From positions 1 through 45,164 of the forward strand of contig NZ_JADPKY010000029.1 in assembly GCF_023074185.1 (NCBI RefSeq): a stretch of DNA of 45,164 nt, in the 5' to 3' direction. Below are positions 33,721 to 42,712 of this stretch, piece after piece. Below the pieces are notes generated by a model. The model was given only the letters and a program-made list of their open reading frames with translations, did not search any database and was not told the DNA's origin. How positions within the stretch are numbered: position 1 is the stretch's first letter; each line of letters starts with the position of its first letter. The position numbers and the translations under genes are program-made. The stretch is from Bradyrhizobium sp. 132 (lineage in GTDB: Bacteria > Pseudomonadota > Alphaproteobacteria > Rhizobiales > Xanthobacteraceae).

Positions 33721-34941
33721 TTAGCATTCCTTGGGATCGACGAGCCCGTCGCTGCGTCCGACGATCTCGTAGTTTCCAGCCTTGGCGACCGCGGTGTACA
33801 TCTTCATCTTGCAGTGCCGCTTGCCCGGCACCATCTCCGCTGGTCCGCCCGGTCCTTCAGCGATCTTGGCGTGGTCGAGGGCTGCGGCCACCGAGTCGCG
33901 ATCGACCTTGCCGGCCTCCTTGACGGCCGCTTCCCACAGCTTGAGGCCGCGATAGGTGCCGGTCGCGGCACTGCCGGCCGCGAACAGGAAGTTACCCGGA
34001 AAATCCTTCTCGTAGGCCGTCTGGATCTTTGCGTCGAACGGGTTCTCCTTGGTCAGCACCTTGAAATAATCGAGACAGCTTGCGAGCCCCTCGATCTCGG
34101 CGGCCTGGTTGATGTTGAGCGTGTTCTCGTCATAGTAAACGCAGGCGAGACGCCCACCGTTCTTGAGGAAGCCCGCTTCATAGAGCTGCTTGAAGAACGG
34201 GCCGACACCGGGCGGAATGACGGTGTTGAAGACGACGTCGACCTTGTTGGAGATGATGCGGTTGACGGTCGAAGAGAAATCGACCTGGTCAAGCGGGTAG
34301 TATTCCTCGAACACGACCTCGCCGCCGTTGGCCTCGATCACCTTGCGGGCGTAGACGTTGAGCGTGTGCGGCCAGACATAGTTGGCGCTCGGCAGCGCGA
34401 ATTTCTTGCCGCCGTTCTTGATCAGCCAGGGAATGAATTCGTCGCACTGCTGCGCCGGCGTCGGCCCGGTGCAGAACAGATAGGGCGTGCACTCCTTGCC
34501 TTCATAGAGCTGCGGATAGATGTAGAGCGTCTTGCCGCGCGCGACGATCGGATCCTTGATCGCGTTGCGCATCGACGAGGTGATGCCGCCGAGCACCATG
34601 TCGACCTTGTCGCGCTGGATCAGCTTTCGGACGTTGCCCACCGCGACCGATTCGTTCGACGCGGTGTCCTCGATGTAGAGCTCGAGCGGACGGCCGAGCA
34701 GGCCGCCGGCATCGTTCATCTGCTTGACCAGCATCTTGGCAACGTTGGCGTCCGCCGTGCCGGCGTACGCAATCGGGCCGGTGAGGTCCGTCGCGATGCC
34801 GACCTTGATCGGACCTCCCGCTGCATTGGCCCAGGGCGCCGGAATCACCCAGCTGCCGACACCGGTCGCGACTGCGCCGGTTGCGAAGGCGAAATTGGAG
34901 AGGAAACGACGTCGGGTGAGATTGGTGCGTTCTGCAAACAT
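33721..34941 (-). CDS. Periplasmic amide/urea-type substrate-binding protein
   Basis: This 406-residue protein has an N-terminal Tat-type signal (TRRRFLSNFAFATGAVATGV) with likely cleavage after ANA. The mature part begins GGPIKVGIATDLTGPIAYAG, the Peripla_BP_5 opening. Segments YIEDTASNESVAVGNVRKLI and LFCTGPTPAQQCDEFIPWL resemble the amide/urea group (FmdD, UrtA) more than leucine-binding proteins; that is judged from memory. Encoded between livH and livM with 2-6 bp gaps, it supplies the transporter. Confidence 0.92.
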   Translation of the reverse strand: MFAERTNLTRRRFLSNFAFATGAVATGVGSWVIPAPWANAAGGPIKVGIATDLTGPIAYAGTADANVAKMLVKQMNDAGGLLGRPLELYIEDTASNESVAVGNVRKLIQRDKVDMVLGGITSSMRNAIKDPIVARGKTLYIYPQLYEGKECTPYLFCTGPTPAQQCDEFIPWLIKNGGKKFALPSANYVWPHTLNVYARKVIEANGGEVVFEEYYPLDQVDFSSTVNRIISNKVDVVFNTVIPPGVGPFFKQLYEAGFLKNGGRLACVYYDENTLNINQAAEIEGLASCLDYFKVLTKENPFDAKIQTAYEKDFPGNFLFAAGSAATGTYRGLKLWEAAVKEAGKVDRDSVAAALDHAKIAEGPGGPAEMVPGKRHCKMKMYTAVAKAGNYEIVGRSDGLVDPKEC

Positions 34942-34943
34942 AT

Positions 34944-35801
34944 TTAAACCCCTCTTCCAGCGATGAGGCCCTGTGGCCGGAATTTGATGAAAACAATGGC
35001 AAGCACGAAGACGAGAACATCGGCGACGACGGGCGCCATCACCCAGGGCAACGCGGCGCTGAGCGTACCGATGACGCCGGCGCCAGCGACCGGCCCGATG
35101 AAGGAGCCGACGCCGCCGACCATGACGGCGACAAATCCCTGGATCAGGAAGCGCAGGCCGAGATCGGCGTAGAGACTGAACACGGGGACGATCAGTGCAC
35201 CGGCAAGGCCGGCAAGCGCGGAGCCAAAGGCGAAGGTGGCGCCGTACATCAGCGGCGTTGAAATGCCCGAGGCGCGCGCCAGCGACGGGTTTTCCAGCGT
35301 GGCGCGCATGCGCAAGCCGAAGTTCGTGCGCGACAGCAGGAGATAGCAGCAGACCATCACCAGCAGCGTGATGACGATGATGGTGAAACGCCAGGCCGAG
35401 ATGTGCATGGCGCCGATGTCGATCGAGCCGCCGATCGGCTCCGGCACGGTGAGATAGAAGCCGCCGATCAGTCCGCGCACGGTCTCACGGATGATCAGGC
35501 CGAGCGCATAGGTGCCGAGCATGGCCACGATCGGCGCGGCGTAGAACCGGCGAATGATCAACGCCTCCAGCACGAAGCCGAGCGCGCCGACCACGAAGGG
35601 CGCCGCGACCATGCCGGCCCAGATCGGCAGGCCCTTGGCGTAGGCGAGATAGGTGATGTAGGCGCCGAGCAGGACGAACTCGCCCTGCGCGAAGTTGAAA
35701 ATGCCCATCATGCTGGCGATGATCCCGAGCCCCAGCACGATCAGGACGATGATCGCACCAAAGCTCAGGATCTCGAACGCCGCGACGAACGCGTTAGCCA
35801 T
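34944..35801 (-). CDS. livH: Branched-chain/amide ABC transporter permease (LivH-type)
   Basis: This 285-residue inner-membrane permease has about eight hydrophobic segments. LivH hallmarks are GIFNFAQGEFVLLGAYITYL (residues about 33-52), the central RMRATLENPSLARASGISTP loop that contacts the ATPase, and GGVGSFIGPVAGAGVIGTL. It starts 36 bp after the amidase and ends 2 bp before the binding-protein gene, so the cluster from amidase to livF is one transcript. Confidence 0.95.
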   Translation of the reverse strand: MANAFVAAFEILSFGAIIVLIVLGLGIIASMMGIFNFAQGEFVLLGAYITYLAYAKGLPIWAGMVAAPFVVGALGFVLEALIIRRFYAAPIVAMLGTYALGLIIRETVRGLIGGFYLTVPEPIGGSIDIGAMHISAWRFTIIVITLLVMVCCYLLLSRTNFGLRMRATLENPSLARASGISTPLMYGATFAFGSALAGLAGALIVPVFSLYADLGLRFLIQGFVAVMVGGVGSFIGPVAGAGVIGTLSAALPWVMAPVVADVLVFVLAIVFIKFRPQGLIAGRGV

Positions 35802-35837
35802 GCGCTAAAATCCCGCTCGTCTGCATCCATGCCTCGC

Positions 35838-37352
35838 TCACATCTTCTTCCAGTCGCCGATCTGCTCGAAGGCGTGGGCGGCGCGGTAGATGGTGGTTTC
35901 CTCGAACATGCGGCCGACCAGCATCAGGCCGACGGGCAGGCCGTCGACCATGCCGCAGGGCAGCGACATCGCGGGATGGTGGGTGATGTCGAACGGCGCG
36001 GTATTGGAGATCATCTCCAGCGCGCGCGCGACGTAGTCTTCGCGGCTGGCCGTGGGCTCCGGCAGCTTGGTCGCCTTCATCGGTGTGGTCGGCAGCAGCA
36101 GCAAATCGTAGTCCTTGAAGGCCTTGTCGTAGGCCGCGGTCAGGCGTCGGGAGATGTTGAGCGCCTTGCCGTAATAGCGGGGACCAAAAGTGTTGTTGAT
36201 GTAGGTGCCGAGCAGCAGGAACAGTTTTGTGGTCTCGGACAGTGAATCCGCCTGCCGCCGCCAGCCACGATGGAAATCCATCAGCGTGGTCGAATAGAGG
36301 TCGGACCGGCTCAGGCCGTAGCCGTCGCCATACATCATGGTCTGGGTCATGCCCTCGGTCCCGATCGGCGTCCAGATCGCGGGGCCGACGAGATGCATCG
36401 GGATCGAGACGGTCTCGACAGTGGCGCCGAGGTCCCTGAAGCGTTTTGCGGCTTCGCGAACGCTTTCGTTGACGGCGGCTTCCGCGGTCGCCTGCTCAAA
36501 GCCTTCCTTGAGGATGCCGATCTTCATGCCTTTCACGCCCTGGCCGAGCGCCTTGGTGTAGTCCTCGACCTTGGGCGCCTTGATGCGCGGATCGTAGCCG
36601 TCGTCGCCGGCGAGCACTTCGAGCAGCAGCGCGTTGTCGGCGACCGTTGCCGTCATCGGGCCGGTGTGATCGACGAAAACCTCGATCGGCATGATGCCGG
36701 TGTAGGGCACGAGGCCCCAGGTCGGCTTCATGCCGTAGGTGCCGCAGAACGAGGACGGCATGCGGATCGAGCCGCCCTGGTCGCCACCGATCGCCATGTC
36801 GACCTCGCCGAGCGCGACGACGACGCCTGAGCCCGAGGACGAGCCGCCGGCCGAATAGCCCATCTTGTGCGGATTGTGCACCGCGCCGACCGCGTTGGTG
36901 TGGCTGCCGCCGGACATGCAGAAGGATTCGCAATGCACTTTTCCGGCGATCTCGGCGCCGGCATCGAGCATACGTGTGACGATGGTGGCGTCGAAATCGG
37001 GAACGTAGCCTTCGAGTGTCGCCGAGCCGTTCATCATGGGAACGCCGGCGAGCATGATGTTGTCCTTCAACGCGACGGTCTTGCCCTTGAGCTTGCCGCT
37101 GGCAGCGCCCTTCACTGTCGACTTGCGATACCAGGCGTTGCGCGGGTTCTCTTCCGGTGAGGGCCGATAGCCCGGCGTGCGCGGATATTTGACCTCCGGC
37201 ACCTCGTCCGGCATGGCTCCGACGAGATTGTAGGCTTCGATCGAGCCCTGCATCAGGCCGCGGAACGAGGCGACATCGTCGTCGGTCAGCGAAAGGCCGC
37301 ACTGGTCGGCGACACTGCGAAGTTGGGCTGGCGTGGGAAGGACAACTGTCAC
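35838..37352 (-). CDS. Amidase (amidase-signature family, Rhodococcus type)
   Basis: This 504-residue hydrolase would release ammonia from an amide. The Ser-cisSer-Lys set is complete: Lys96 (VALKDNIML), cis-Ser175 (AGGSSSGSGVV), nucleophile Ser195 in GGDQGGSIRMPSS. The numbering of Asp191/Ser195 is that I remember for Rhodococcus nitrile-pathway amidases, so the architecture including the helical N-terminal domain is the same; typical substrates are small aliphatic or aromatic amides. It is the first gene before livH, with its own promoter at 37441-37469. The exact substrate is unknown. Confidence 0.92.
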   Translation of the reverse strand: MTVVLPTPAQLRSVADQCGLSLTDDDVASFRGLMQGSIEAYNLVGAMPDEVPEVKYPRTPGYRPSPEENPRNAWYRKSTVKGAASGKLKGKTVALKDNIMLAGVPMMNGSATLEGYVPDFDATIVTRMLDAGAEIAGKVHCESFCMSGGSHTNAVGAVHNPHKMGYSAGGSSSGSGVVVALGEVDMAIGGDQGGSIRMPSSFCGTYGMKPTWGLVPYTGIMPIEVFVDHTGPMTATVADNALLLEVLAGDDGYDPRIKAPKVEDYTKALGQGVKGMKIGILKEGFEQATAEAAVNESVREAAKRFRDLGATVETVSIPMHLVGPAIWTPIGTEGMTQTMMYGDGYGLSRSDLYSTTLMDFHRGWRRQADSLSETTKLFLLLGTYINNTFGPRYYGKALNISRRLTAAYDKAFKDYDLLLLPTTPMKATKLPEPTASREDYVARALEMISNTAPFDITHHPAMSLPCGMVDGLPVGLMLVGRMFEETTIYRAAHAFEQIGDWKKM

Positions 37353-37440
37353 GGCGCTCTCCTCAAAGGCTTCTTGATCCCTGGCGTTGGATCCTCATGG
37401 GCGCGCGTGCACGGCGCGGGCCAGTCGGCTCCACTTCGAT

Positions 37441-37469
37441 ATTACAGGCGGAAATATTTTCCTTTTCAA
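37441..37469 (-). promoter_or_regulatory. Amidase-operon promoter with spacer palindrome
   Basis: On the minus strand: -35 TTGAAA (37469-37464), exactly 17 bp, -10 TGTAAT (37446-37441). Each is 5/6 to the sigma70 consensus. The spacer holds GGAAAATATTTCC (37462-37450; arms GGAAA/TTTCC). This is an AT-rich island in GC-rich DNA about 90 bp upstream of the amidase ATG. A repressor on the palindrome would block polymerase. The MarR protein encoded at 38876 is the best candidate. Confidence 0.65.
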
Positions 37470-37512
37470 GTATTATTTCACGAATGTGCCGGACCGGAGG
37501 GACGACCTGAGG

Positions 37513-38697
37513 TCAGAGCGTCTTGATGAGCCTGAAGTCGAGGCCGTCCGCTTCGGCGAGGTACATCGGCATCTCGGCGCGGCCATCGCGGATGGTGACG
37601 GGACCGCGGCCTGCCGAATAGACGGTGTTGCGCGCCGCCTTCAGCAGCGGACGCAAGGCCAATGAGCCGGCACGGTTGGCGACGGACTCCAGGAACCGCA
37701 GCCCCTCATAGTTCGACTGGCCGACCGAGCCGACCGGCGGCGCGTGCGGGCCGAACATGGCCTGATAAGCGCAGAGGAATTCGTCATTGGCGCGCGAGGC
37801 CATGCAGTTGAAATAGCCGGAGGCGCAGAACAAGTTCTCGGTGTTGTCGGCACCGATGCCGAGCAGCACGGTCTCGTCCATCGCGCCCGCGAGCCGCAGC
37901 GTCGAGGTCGCGAGGCCCGCTTCCGCGAAGGCGCGGTTGAAGGTGATGCTGTCGGTGCCGATCAGCGAGATCAGCACCACGTCCGGCTTGGCAGCGCGGA
38001 TGCGCGCCAGATGCGCCTCGTGATGGTCTTCGCCGACGGGGACGAACTCCTCGCCGACGACCTGGCCGCCAGCTTCCTTGATGTAGCGCTTCACCGCGCG
38101 ATGCGACAGCCAGGGCCAGACATAGTCGCTGCCGATCAGATACCAGCGCGCCGCCTTCTTGACGTCCGCGAGCCAGTGGATCGAAGGCCGGCTCTGCCAG
38201 CGCGGCGTCTCGCCGATCGCCATCACGCCCGGCGTACGCTCGCCGCCCTCATAGACCGGCGTGTAGATATAGGGGATCCGATTGCCGGTGACCTTGCGCA
38301 AGGCAACGCGCACGGCGCTGATATGCGAGCCCATGATGAGGTCGACCTCGTCGAAGGCGATCGCCTGCTCGGCGCGCCGCAGCACCTCGTCAATCGGGCC
38401 GCCGGAATCGTAGATCGACAGCTCGAGCTCGCGACCCAGAATGCCGCCGCGCCTGTTGATCTCGGCAACCGCCAGCATTGCGCTGTTGGTCGAGGTCGGG
38501 CCCCAGATTCCGGGCGAGCCGGTGAAGGTGAGAAAATTGCCGATGCGGAGCTTGTCGCGCGCGCCGCGGCGCTTCATGAAATGCGCGTCGATCGGAGACA
38601 GGTCGAAGTCGGTCGCGACGGGCGACAGATTCCGCAACAGCATGGACGGCGGCAACGCCGGACCGCCGTGAGCCGGGAAGTTTACCGTCGTGTGCAC
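37513..38697 (-). CDS. AmiC-like amide-binding protein without a signal peptide
   Basis: This 394-residue Peripla_BP_5-fold protein has KLRIGNFLTFTGSPGIWGPT at the start of the fold, then AMLAVAEINRRGGILGRELE, LIMGSHISAVRVALRKVTGN, and YLIGSDYVWPWLSHRAVKRY. The last resembles AmiC and the amide/urea binding proteins. There is no signal peptide: the N-terminus is MHTTVNFPAHGGPALPPS. So it is probably cytoplasmic, like AmiC, the amide sensor of Pseudomonas. GTG 38697 is chosen because AGGAG lies 5 nt before it; ATG 38643 is the other option. No amiR antiterminator gene is present. It is divergent from the MarR gene. Confidence 0.85.
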   Translation of the reverse strand: MHTTVNFPAHGGPALPPSMLLRNLSPVATDFDLSPIDAHFMKRRGARDKLRIGNFLTFTGSPGIWGPTSTNSAMLAVAEINRRGGILGRELELSIYDSGGPIDEVLRRAEQAIAFDEVDLIMGSHISAVRVALRKVTGNRIPYIYTPVYEGGERTPGVMAIGETPRWQSRPSIHWLADVKKAARWYLIGSDYVWPWLSHRAVKRYIKEAGGQVVGEEFVPVGEDHHEAHLARIRAAKPDVVLISLIGTDSITFNRAFAEAGLATSTLRLAGAMDETVLLGIGADNTENLFCASGYFNCMASRANDEFLCAYQAMFGPHAPPVGSVGQSNYEGLRFLESVANRAGSLALRPLLKAARNTVYSAGRGPVTIRDGRAEMPMYLAEADGLDFRLIKTL

Positions 38698-38773
38698 GCC
38701 AACTCCTGTCTGGCACCAGACCTGAAAGCACATTGAGCAGGCGGCCGCGGCATCCGCCCTTTTGTTGGGCAAT

Positions 38774-38810
38774 ATCCTATTTTGAAAATATTGAATATTC
38801 AAGAATTGAA
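38774..38810. promoter_or_regulatory. Divergent promoter region with TTGAA/TTCAA palindromes
   Basis: On the minus strand: -35 TTGAAT (38802-38797), 17-bp spacer, -10 TAGGAT (38779-38774), facing the AmiC-like gene. The perfect palindrome TTGAATATTCAA (38791-38802) covers the -35. A second inverted pair, TTCAA-GAA-TTGAA (38798-38810), and a further TTGAA at 38782 adjoin it. Such short AT-rich palindromes suit a MarR dimer. The 9-mer GAAAATATT (38784-38792) recurs in the amidase promoter. Confidence 0.65.
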
Positions 38811-38875
38811 GTGCATATAGATGCAGCATCGATTGCAAGACATTCACTCATTTGGGTCAAGACAAAGTCTTAGCC

Positions 38876-39310
38876 GTGGCAAAACCAAACTCCCCGATCA
38901 CCGAACACCTCGCCTACCTGCTCGCGCAAGCTAACCGGGAGATCAACCGGCAGCTCGAACTGCGGTTGAGCAAGGAAGGCGTGCCCGTCGAGCAATGGCG
39001 CATCCTGAAAGTGCTGTCGGATGGCAACGGCCATTCGATGGGCGAGCTTGCGGATGCCGTGCTGCTCAACCATCCGACGCTGACCAAGATGATCGACCGC
39101 ATGGTCTCGGACACGCTGGTCTACCGCGTGCAGGACCCGAACGATCGCCGCAAGGTGCTGATGTTCATCTCCGATCGCGGCAAGGTGCTGAGCAGGAAGC
39201 TCAACTCGCTCGCGGTCGACCAGGAGGAGCACATCCTGGAAAGCTACGGCGACAAATCGACCAGCGAGTTGAAGCGGCTGCTGGAGAGCTTGATCGACAG
39301 CTCGAATTAG
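38876..39310 (+). CDS. MarR-family transcriptional regulator
   Basis: This protein is about 144 residues from GTG 38876. It is a winged helix-turn-helix dimer of MarR type: EGVPVEQWRILKVLSDGNGH, recognition region MGELADAVLLNHPTLTKMID, and wing VYRVQDPNDRRKVLMFISDR with the D..D.R family signature. Helices at both ends would form the dimer. It is divergent from the AmiC-like gene and is the only regulator near the amide cluster, so control of that cluster by an amide, acid or related ligand is the natural inference. TTG 38852 is an alternative start; neither has a good ribosome site. Confidence 0.92.
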   Translation: MAKPNSPITEHLAYLLAQANREINRQLELRLSKEGVPVEQWRILKVLSDGNGHSMGELADAVLLNHPTLTKMIDRMVSDTLVYRVQDPNDRRKVLMFISDRGKVLSRKLNSLAVDQEEHILESYGDKSTSELKRLLESLIDSSN

Positions 39311-39383
39311 AGCGGTGGCGTAGCACACGCTCGGCACGTCCTCCCGGACAAGCGAAGCGCACAGCGGGCACCACATACTCGCT

Positions 39384-39502
39384 GTCATCGCCCGCCTTGT
39401 GCGCAATTGCGCACTGGGGCGGGCGATCCAGTATTCCAGAGACTGATATGACGGAACCGAGAGGTTGCGGCGTACTGGACGCCCGGTCAAGCCGGGCGAC
39501 GT
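39384..39502. repeat. Dispersed palindromic repeat between marR and secA
   Basis: Left part ATCGCCCGCCTTGTGCGCAA folds on itself through GTGCGCAATTGCGCAC, and GCGGGCGATCCAGTATTCC is matched by GCGGCGTACTGGACGCCCGG at the right, ending AAGCCGGGCGACG. It lies in the tail-to-tail gap where it could terminate both genes. No gene is seen in 39311-39518. Confidence 0.75.
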
Positions 39503-39518
39503 CAGCGGAATTTAACGG

Positions 39519-42359
39519 CTAAGCGTACCGCCCATGGCAGTGCTTGTACTTCTTGCCGCTGCCGCACGGGCAATCCTCGTTGCGGCCGATCTTGCCCCAG
39601 CTGGCCGGGTTTTTGGGATCACGCAGTGCCGCGTCGGTGGCCTGCGCTCCGAGCGAGACGTGGGCGAGCGCCATTTCGTCCTCGCCGGTGTTCGGATCGA
39701 ACTTGTGCGCTTCCATCTGCGGCAGCACCGGGGCTTCCTGCTCCGGCGGCACGATCTCGACCCGCATCAGCTGCGCGGTGACGGCCTCGCGCAGATGCGC
39801 GCTCATCTCCTGGAAGAGATTAAAGGCCTCGGTCTTGTACTCCTGCAACGGATCGCGCTGGCCGTAGCCGCGCAGGCCGATGACCTGACGCAGATGGTCG
39901 AGCATGATCAAATGCTCGCGCCAGAGATGGTCGAGCGTCTGGAGCAAAATGGTCTTCTCGACGTAACGCATCACGTCGGGGCCCCATTGCCCGACCTTGG
40001 CGGCCATGTGCTCGTCGGCGCGGGTCTCGATGCGCGTGAGCAGCTCTTCGTCGGCGATGCCTTCTTCCTTGGCCCAGTCCTCGACCGGCAGGTCGAGATC
40101 GAGCACGCGCTTGAGCTCTTCCTTCAAGCCCGCGACGTTCCACTGCTCGGCATAGGCATGCTCGGGCACATGCTTGGCCACGAGGTCGTCGATGAAGGCG
40201 TGACGCATGTCAGTGACGGTCTCGGCGACGCTGTCGTCCTTCATCAGGTCGACGCGCTGGTCGAAGATCACCTTGCGCTGGTCGTTCTGGACGTTGTCGA
40301 ACTTGAGCAAATTCTTGCGGATGTCGAAGTTGCGGGCTTCGACCTTCTGCTGCGCCTTCTCCAGCGCCTTGTTGATCCAAGGATGGATGATGGCCTCGCC
40401 CTCTTGCAGGCCGAGACGCTGCAGCATGCTGTCGAGGCGATCCGAGCCGAAAATGCGCATCAGATCGTCTTCCAGCGACAGGAAGAACTTCGAGCGGCCG
40501 GGGTCGCCCTGACGGCCGGAACGGCCGCGGAGCTGGTTGTCGATGCGGCGGGATTCGTGGCGCTCGGAGCCCATGATGTAGAGGCCGCCGGGCTTCTTCA
40601 CGGTCTTGGCGGGCTTCGAACCCTTCGCCGGCTCGATCTCGACCTCTTCCTCGGCCTTCAGCACGATGTCGCGGAAGTGCTCGATATCGGCCTTGATCTG
40701 TTCGATCTTCTTGGCCTTCTCGGCCTCGTCCTCGATGCCCCCGGTCTCCTGAAGGATCCGCATATCGAGCGAGCCGCCGAGCTTGATGTCGGTGCCGCGG
40801 CCGGCCATGTTGGTCGCGATCGTGATCGCGCCGGGCACGCCGGCTTCCGCGACGATATAGGCTTCCTGCTCGTGGAAGCGCGCGTTCAGCACCGCGAACA
40901 GCTTGGCCGGCTTGCCGGCGCGGGCGGCGGCGTACAGCTTCTGCATCGAATTTTCGTTGCCGAAATCGATCTGCCGGTAGCCGTGCTTCTTCAGATATTC
41001 GGCGATCACTTCCGATTTTTCGATCGAGGCGGTGCCGACCAGCACCGGCTGCAATCGCGCATTGGCGCGCTCGATCTCGGCCAGGATCGCGGCGTATTTC
41101 TCGTTCTGGGTGCGATAGACCTCGTCGTCCTCGTCCAGACGAGCGACCGACAGATTGGTCGGGATTTCCACGACCTCGAGCTTGTAGATGTCGAACAATT
41201 CGTCGGCTTCGGTCAGCGCCGTGCCGGTCATGCCGGCAAGCTTTTCGTACATCCGGAAATAGTTCTGGAAGGTGATCGAGGCCAGCGTCTGGTTCTCCGG
41301 CTGGACCTGGACATGCTCCTTGGCTTCCAGCGCCTGGTGCAGGCCTTCGGAATAGCGGCGGCCCTGCATCATGCGGCCGGTGAACTCGTCGATGATCACG
41401 ACCTCGTCGTCGCGGACGATGTAGTCCTTGTCGCGGGTGAACAGCGTGTGGGCGCGCAGCGCCTGGTTGATGTGGTGCACGACGGAGACGTTCTCGACGT
41501 CGTAGAGCGACTCGCCCTTGAGCTGGCCGGCATCGCGCAGCAGCGTCTCGATCTTCTCCATGCCGCCTTCGGTGAGCGTCACGGTGCGCTGCTTCTCGTC
41601 GACCTCGTAGTCGGTCTTGTCGAGCTTGGGCAGGAAGCCGTCGATGGTGTTGTAGAAGTCGGAGCGGTCGTCGAGCGGGCCGGAGATGATCAACGGCGTG
41701 CGCGCTTCGTCGATCAGGATGGAGTCGACTTCGTCGACGATCGCGTAGAAGTGCGGCCGCTGGACCATGTCCTCGAGCCGGTACTTCATGTTGTCGCGCA
41801 GATAGTCGAAGCCGTATTCGTTGTTGGTGCCGTAGGTGATGTCGCAGGCATAAGCCGTCTTGCGCTCGGAATCGTCCAGGCCGTGGACGATCACGCCGGT
41901 GGTCATGCCGAGGAAGCCGTAGATCTGGCCCATCCAGGCGGAGTCGCGGCTGGCGAGGTAGTCGTTGACGGTGACGACGTGGACGCCCTTGCCGGCGAGC
42001 GCGTTGAGATAGACCGCGAGCGTCGCAACCAGCGTCTTGCCTTCGCCGGTCTTCATCTCGGCGATGTCGCCCTCGTGCAGCACCATGCCGCCGATCAGCT
42101 GGACGTCGAAATGGCGCTGGCCGAGCGTGCGCTTGGCGGCTTCACGGACCGTGGCGAAAGCGGGGACCAGGAGGTCGTCCAGCGTTTTGCCCTCGGCGAT
42201 CTCTTTCCTGAAGTCGGCGGTGCGGGCCTTGAGCGCCTCGTCGGAGAGTTTCGAGACCTCGGGCTCCAGCGCGTTGATCGCGCTGACGCGGGACTGATAT
42301 CCCTTCACCCGCCGGTCGTTGGCGGAGCCGAAAAATTTGCGGGCGAGCGCGCCGATCAT
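39519..42359 (-). CDS. secA: Preprotein translocase ATPase SecA
   Basis: This 946-residue motor drives unfolded proteins through SecYEG. Seen: Q-motif and Walker [14 protein letters not shown], Walker B-like [17 protein letters not shown], the preprotein-crosslinking domain around residues 220-370, helicase domain 2 with [17 protein letters not shown], and [20 protein letters not shown]. The C-terminal zinc tail [14 protein letters not shown] (three Cys, one His) is intact, so SecB and lipid binding should be kept. Length is usual for alphaproteobacteria. Monocistronic, divergent from the parvulin gene. Confidence 0.98.
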   Translation of the reverse strand: MIGALARKFFGSANDRRVKGYQSRVSAINALEPEVSKLSDEALKARTADFRKEIAEGKTLDDLLVPAFATVREAAKRTLGQRHFDVQLIGGMVLHEGDIAEMKTGEGKTLVATLAVYLNALAGKGVHVVTVNDYLASRDSAWMGQIYGFLGMTTGVIVHGLDDSERKTAYACDITYGTNNEYGFDYLRDNMKYRLEDMVQRPHFYAIVDEVDSILIDEARTPLIISGPLDDRSDFYNTIDGFLPKLDKTDYEVDEKQRTVTLTEGGMEKIETLLRDAGQLKGESLYDVENVSVVHHINQALRAHTLFTRDKDYIVRDDEVVIIDEFTGRMMQGRRYSEGLHQALEAKEHVQVQPENQTLASITFQNYFRMYEKLAGMTGTALTEADELFDIYKLEVVEIPTNLSVARLDEDDEVYRTQNEKYAAILAEIERANARLQPVLVGTASIEKSEVIAEYLKKHGYRQIDFGNENSMQKLYAAARAGKPAKLFAVLNARFHEQEAYIVAEAGVPGAITIATNMAGRGTDIKLGGSLDMRILQETGGIEDEAEKAKKIEQIKADIEHFRDIVLKAEEEVEIEPAKGSKPAKTVKKPGGLYIMGSERHESRRIDNQLRGRSGRQGDPGRSKFFLSLEDDLMRIFGSDRLDSMLQRLGLQEGEAIIHPWINKALEKAQQKVEARNFDIRKNLLKFDNVQNDQRKVIFDQRVDLMKDDSVAETVTDMRHAFIDDLVAKHVPEHAYAEQWNVAGLKEELKRVLDLDLPVEDWAKEEGIADEELLTRIETRADEHMAAKVGQWGPDVMRYVEKTILLQTLDHLWREHLIMLDHLRQVIGLRGYGQRDPLQEYKTEAFNLFQEMSAHLREAVTAQLMRVEIVPPEQEAPVLPQMEAHKFDPNTGEDEMALAHVSLGAQATDAALRDPKNPASWGKIGRNEDCPCGSGKKYKHCHGRYA

Positions 42360-42712
42360 GCCTGGTTCCTGTGTTCGCGATTCAACCGCGTTGCAGCCGA
42401 GAGGTTGTCACCCGCCTGCCCATCAACTCACCGTGACGCCTGGTGGCGCCGGAGCCCGGACTGCGGGGTCCATCCGCCATATGGGTGGGAGTTGGGCAAG
42501 TCTGGGTTCAACGGCCAAAAACGTAGCAAAATAAACGCCATCGCCATGGACGCGACCGCGCAGAGATATGGCCCGGTCAGGGCCTTGTCAACGGCGGGCG
42601 CATTGCGGCTAATTCATCATTTTGACAGACTTTTCGCGTTGCCAAGGCCCCCTGAATTGGGCGAGTGTCCGCCCCGCTCGAGCAGCCCCCTGCTTCAACA
42701 AAAGGATTTTCC
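42360..42712. other. Divergent gap between secA and the parvulin gene
   Basis: This 353-bp gap must hold both promoters. On the plus strand TTGTCA (42587-42592) with GCTAAT about 17 bp later, and TTGACA near 42622, are promoter candidates, neither complete. No SecM-type arrest peptide, repeat or RNA gene is recognised. Confidence 0.4.
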
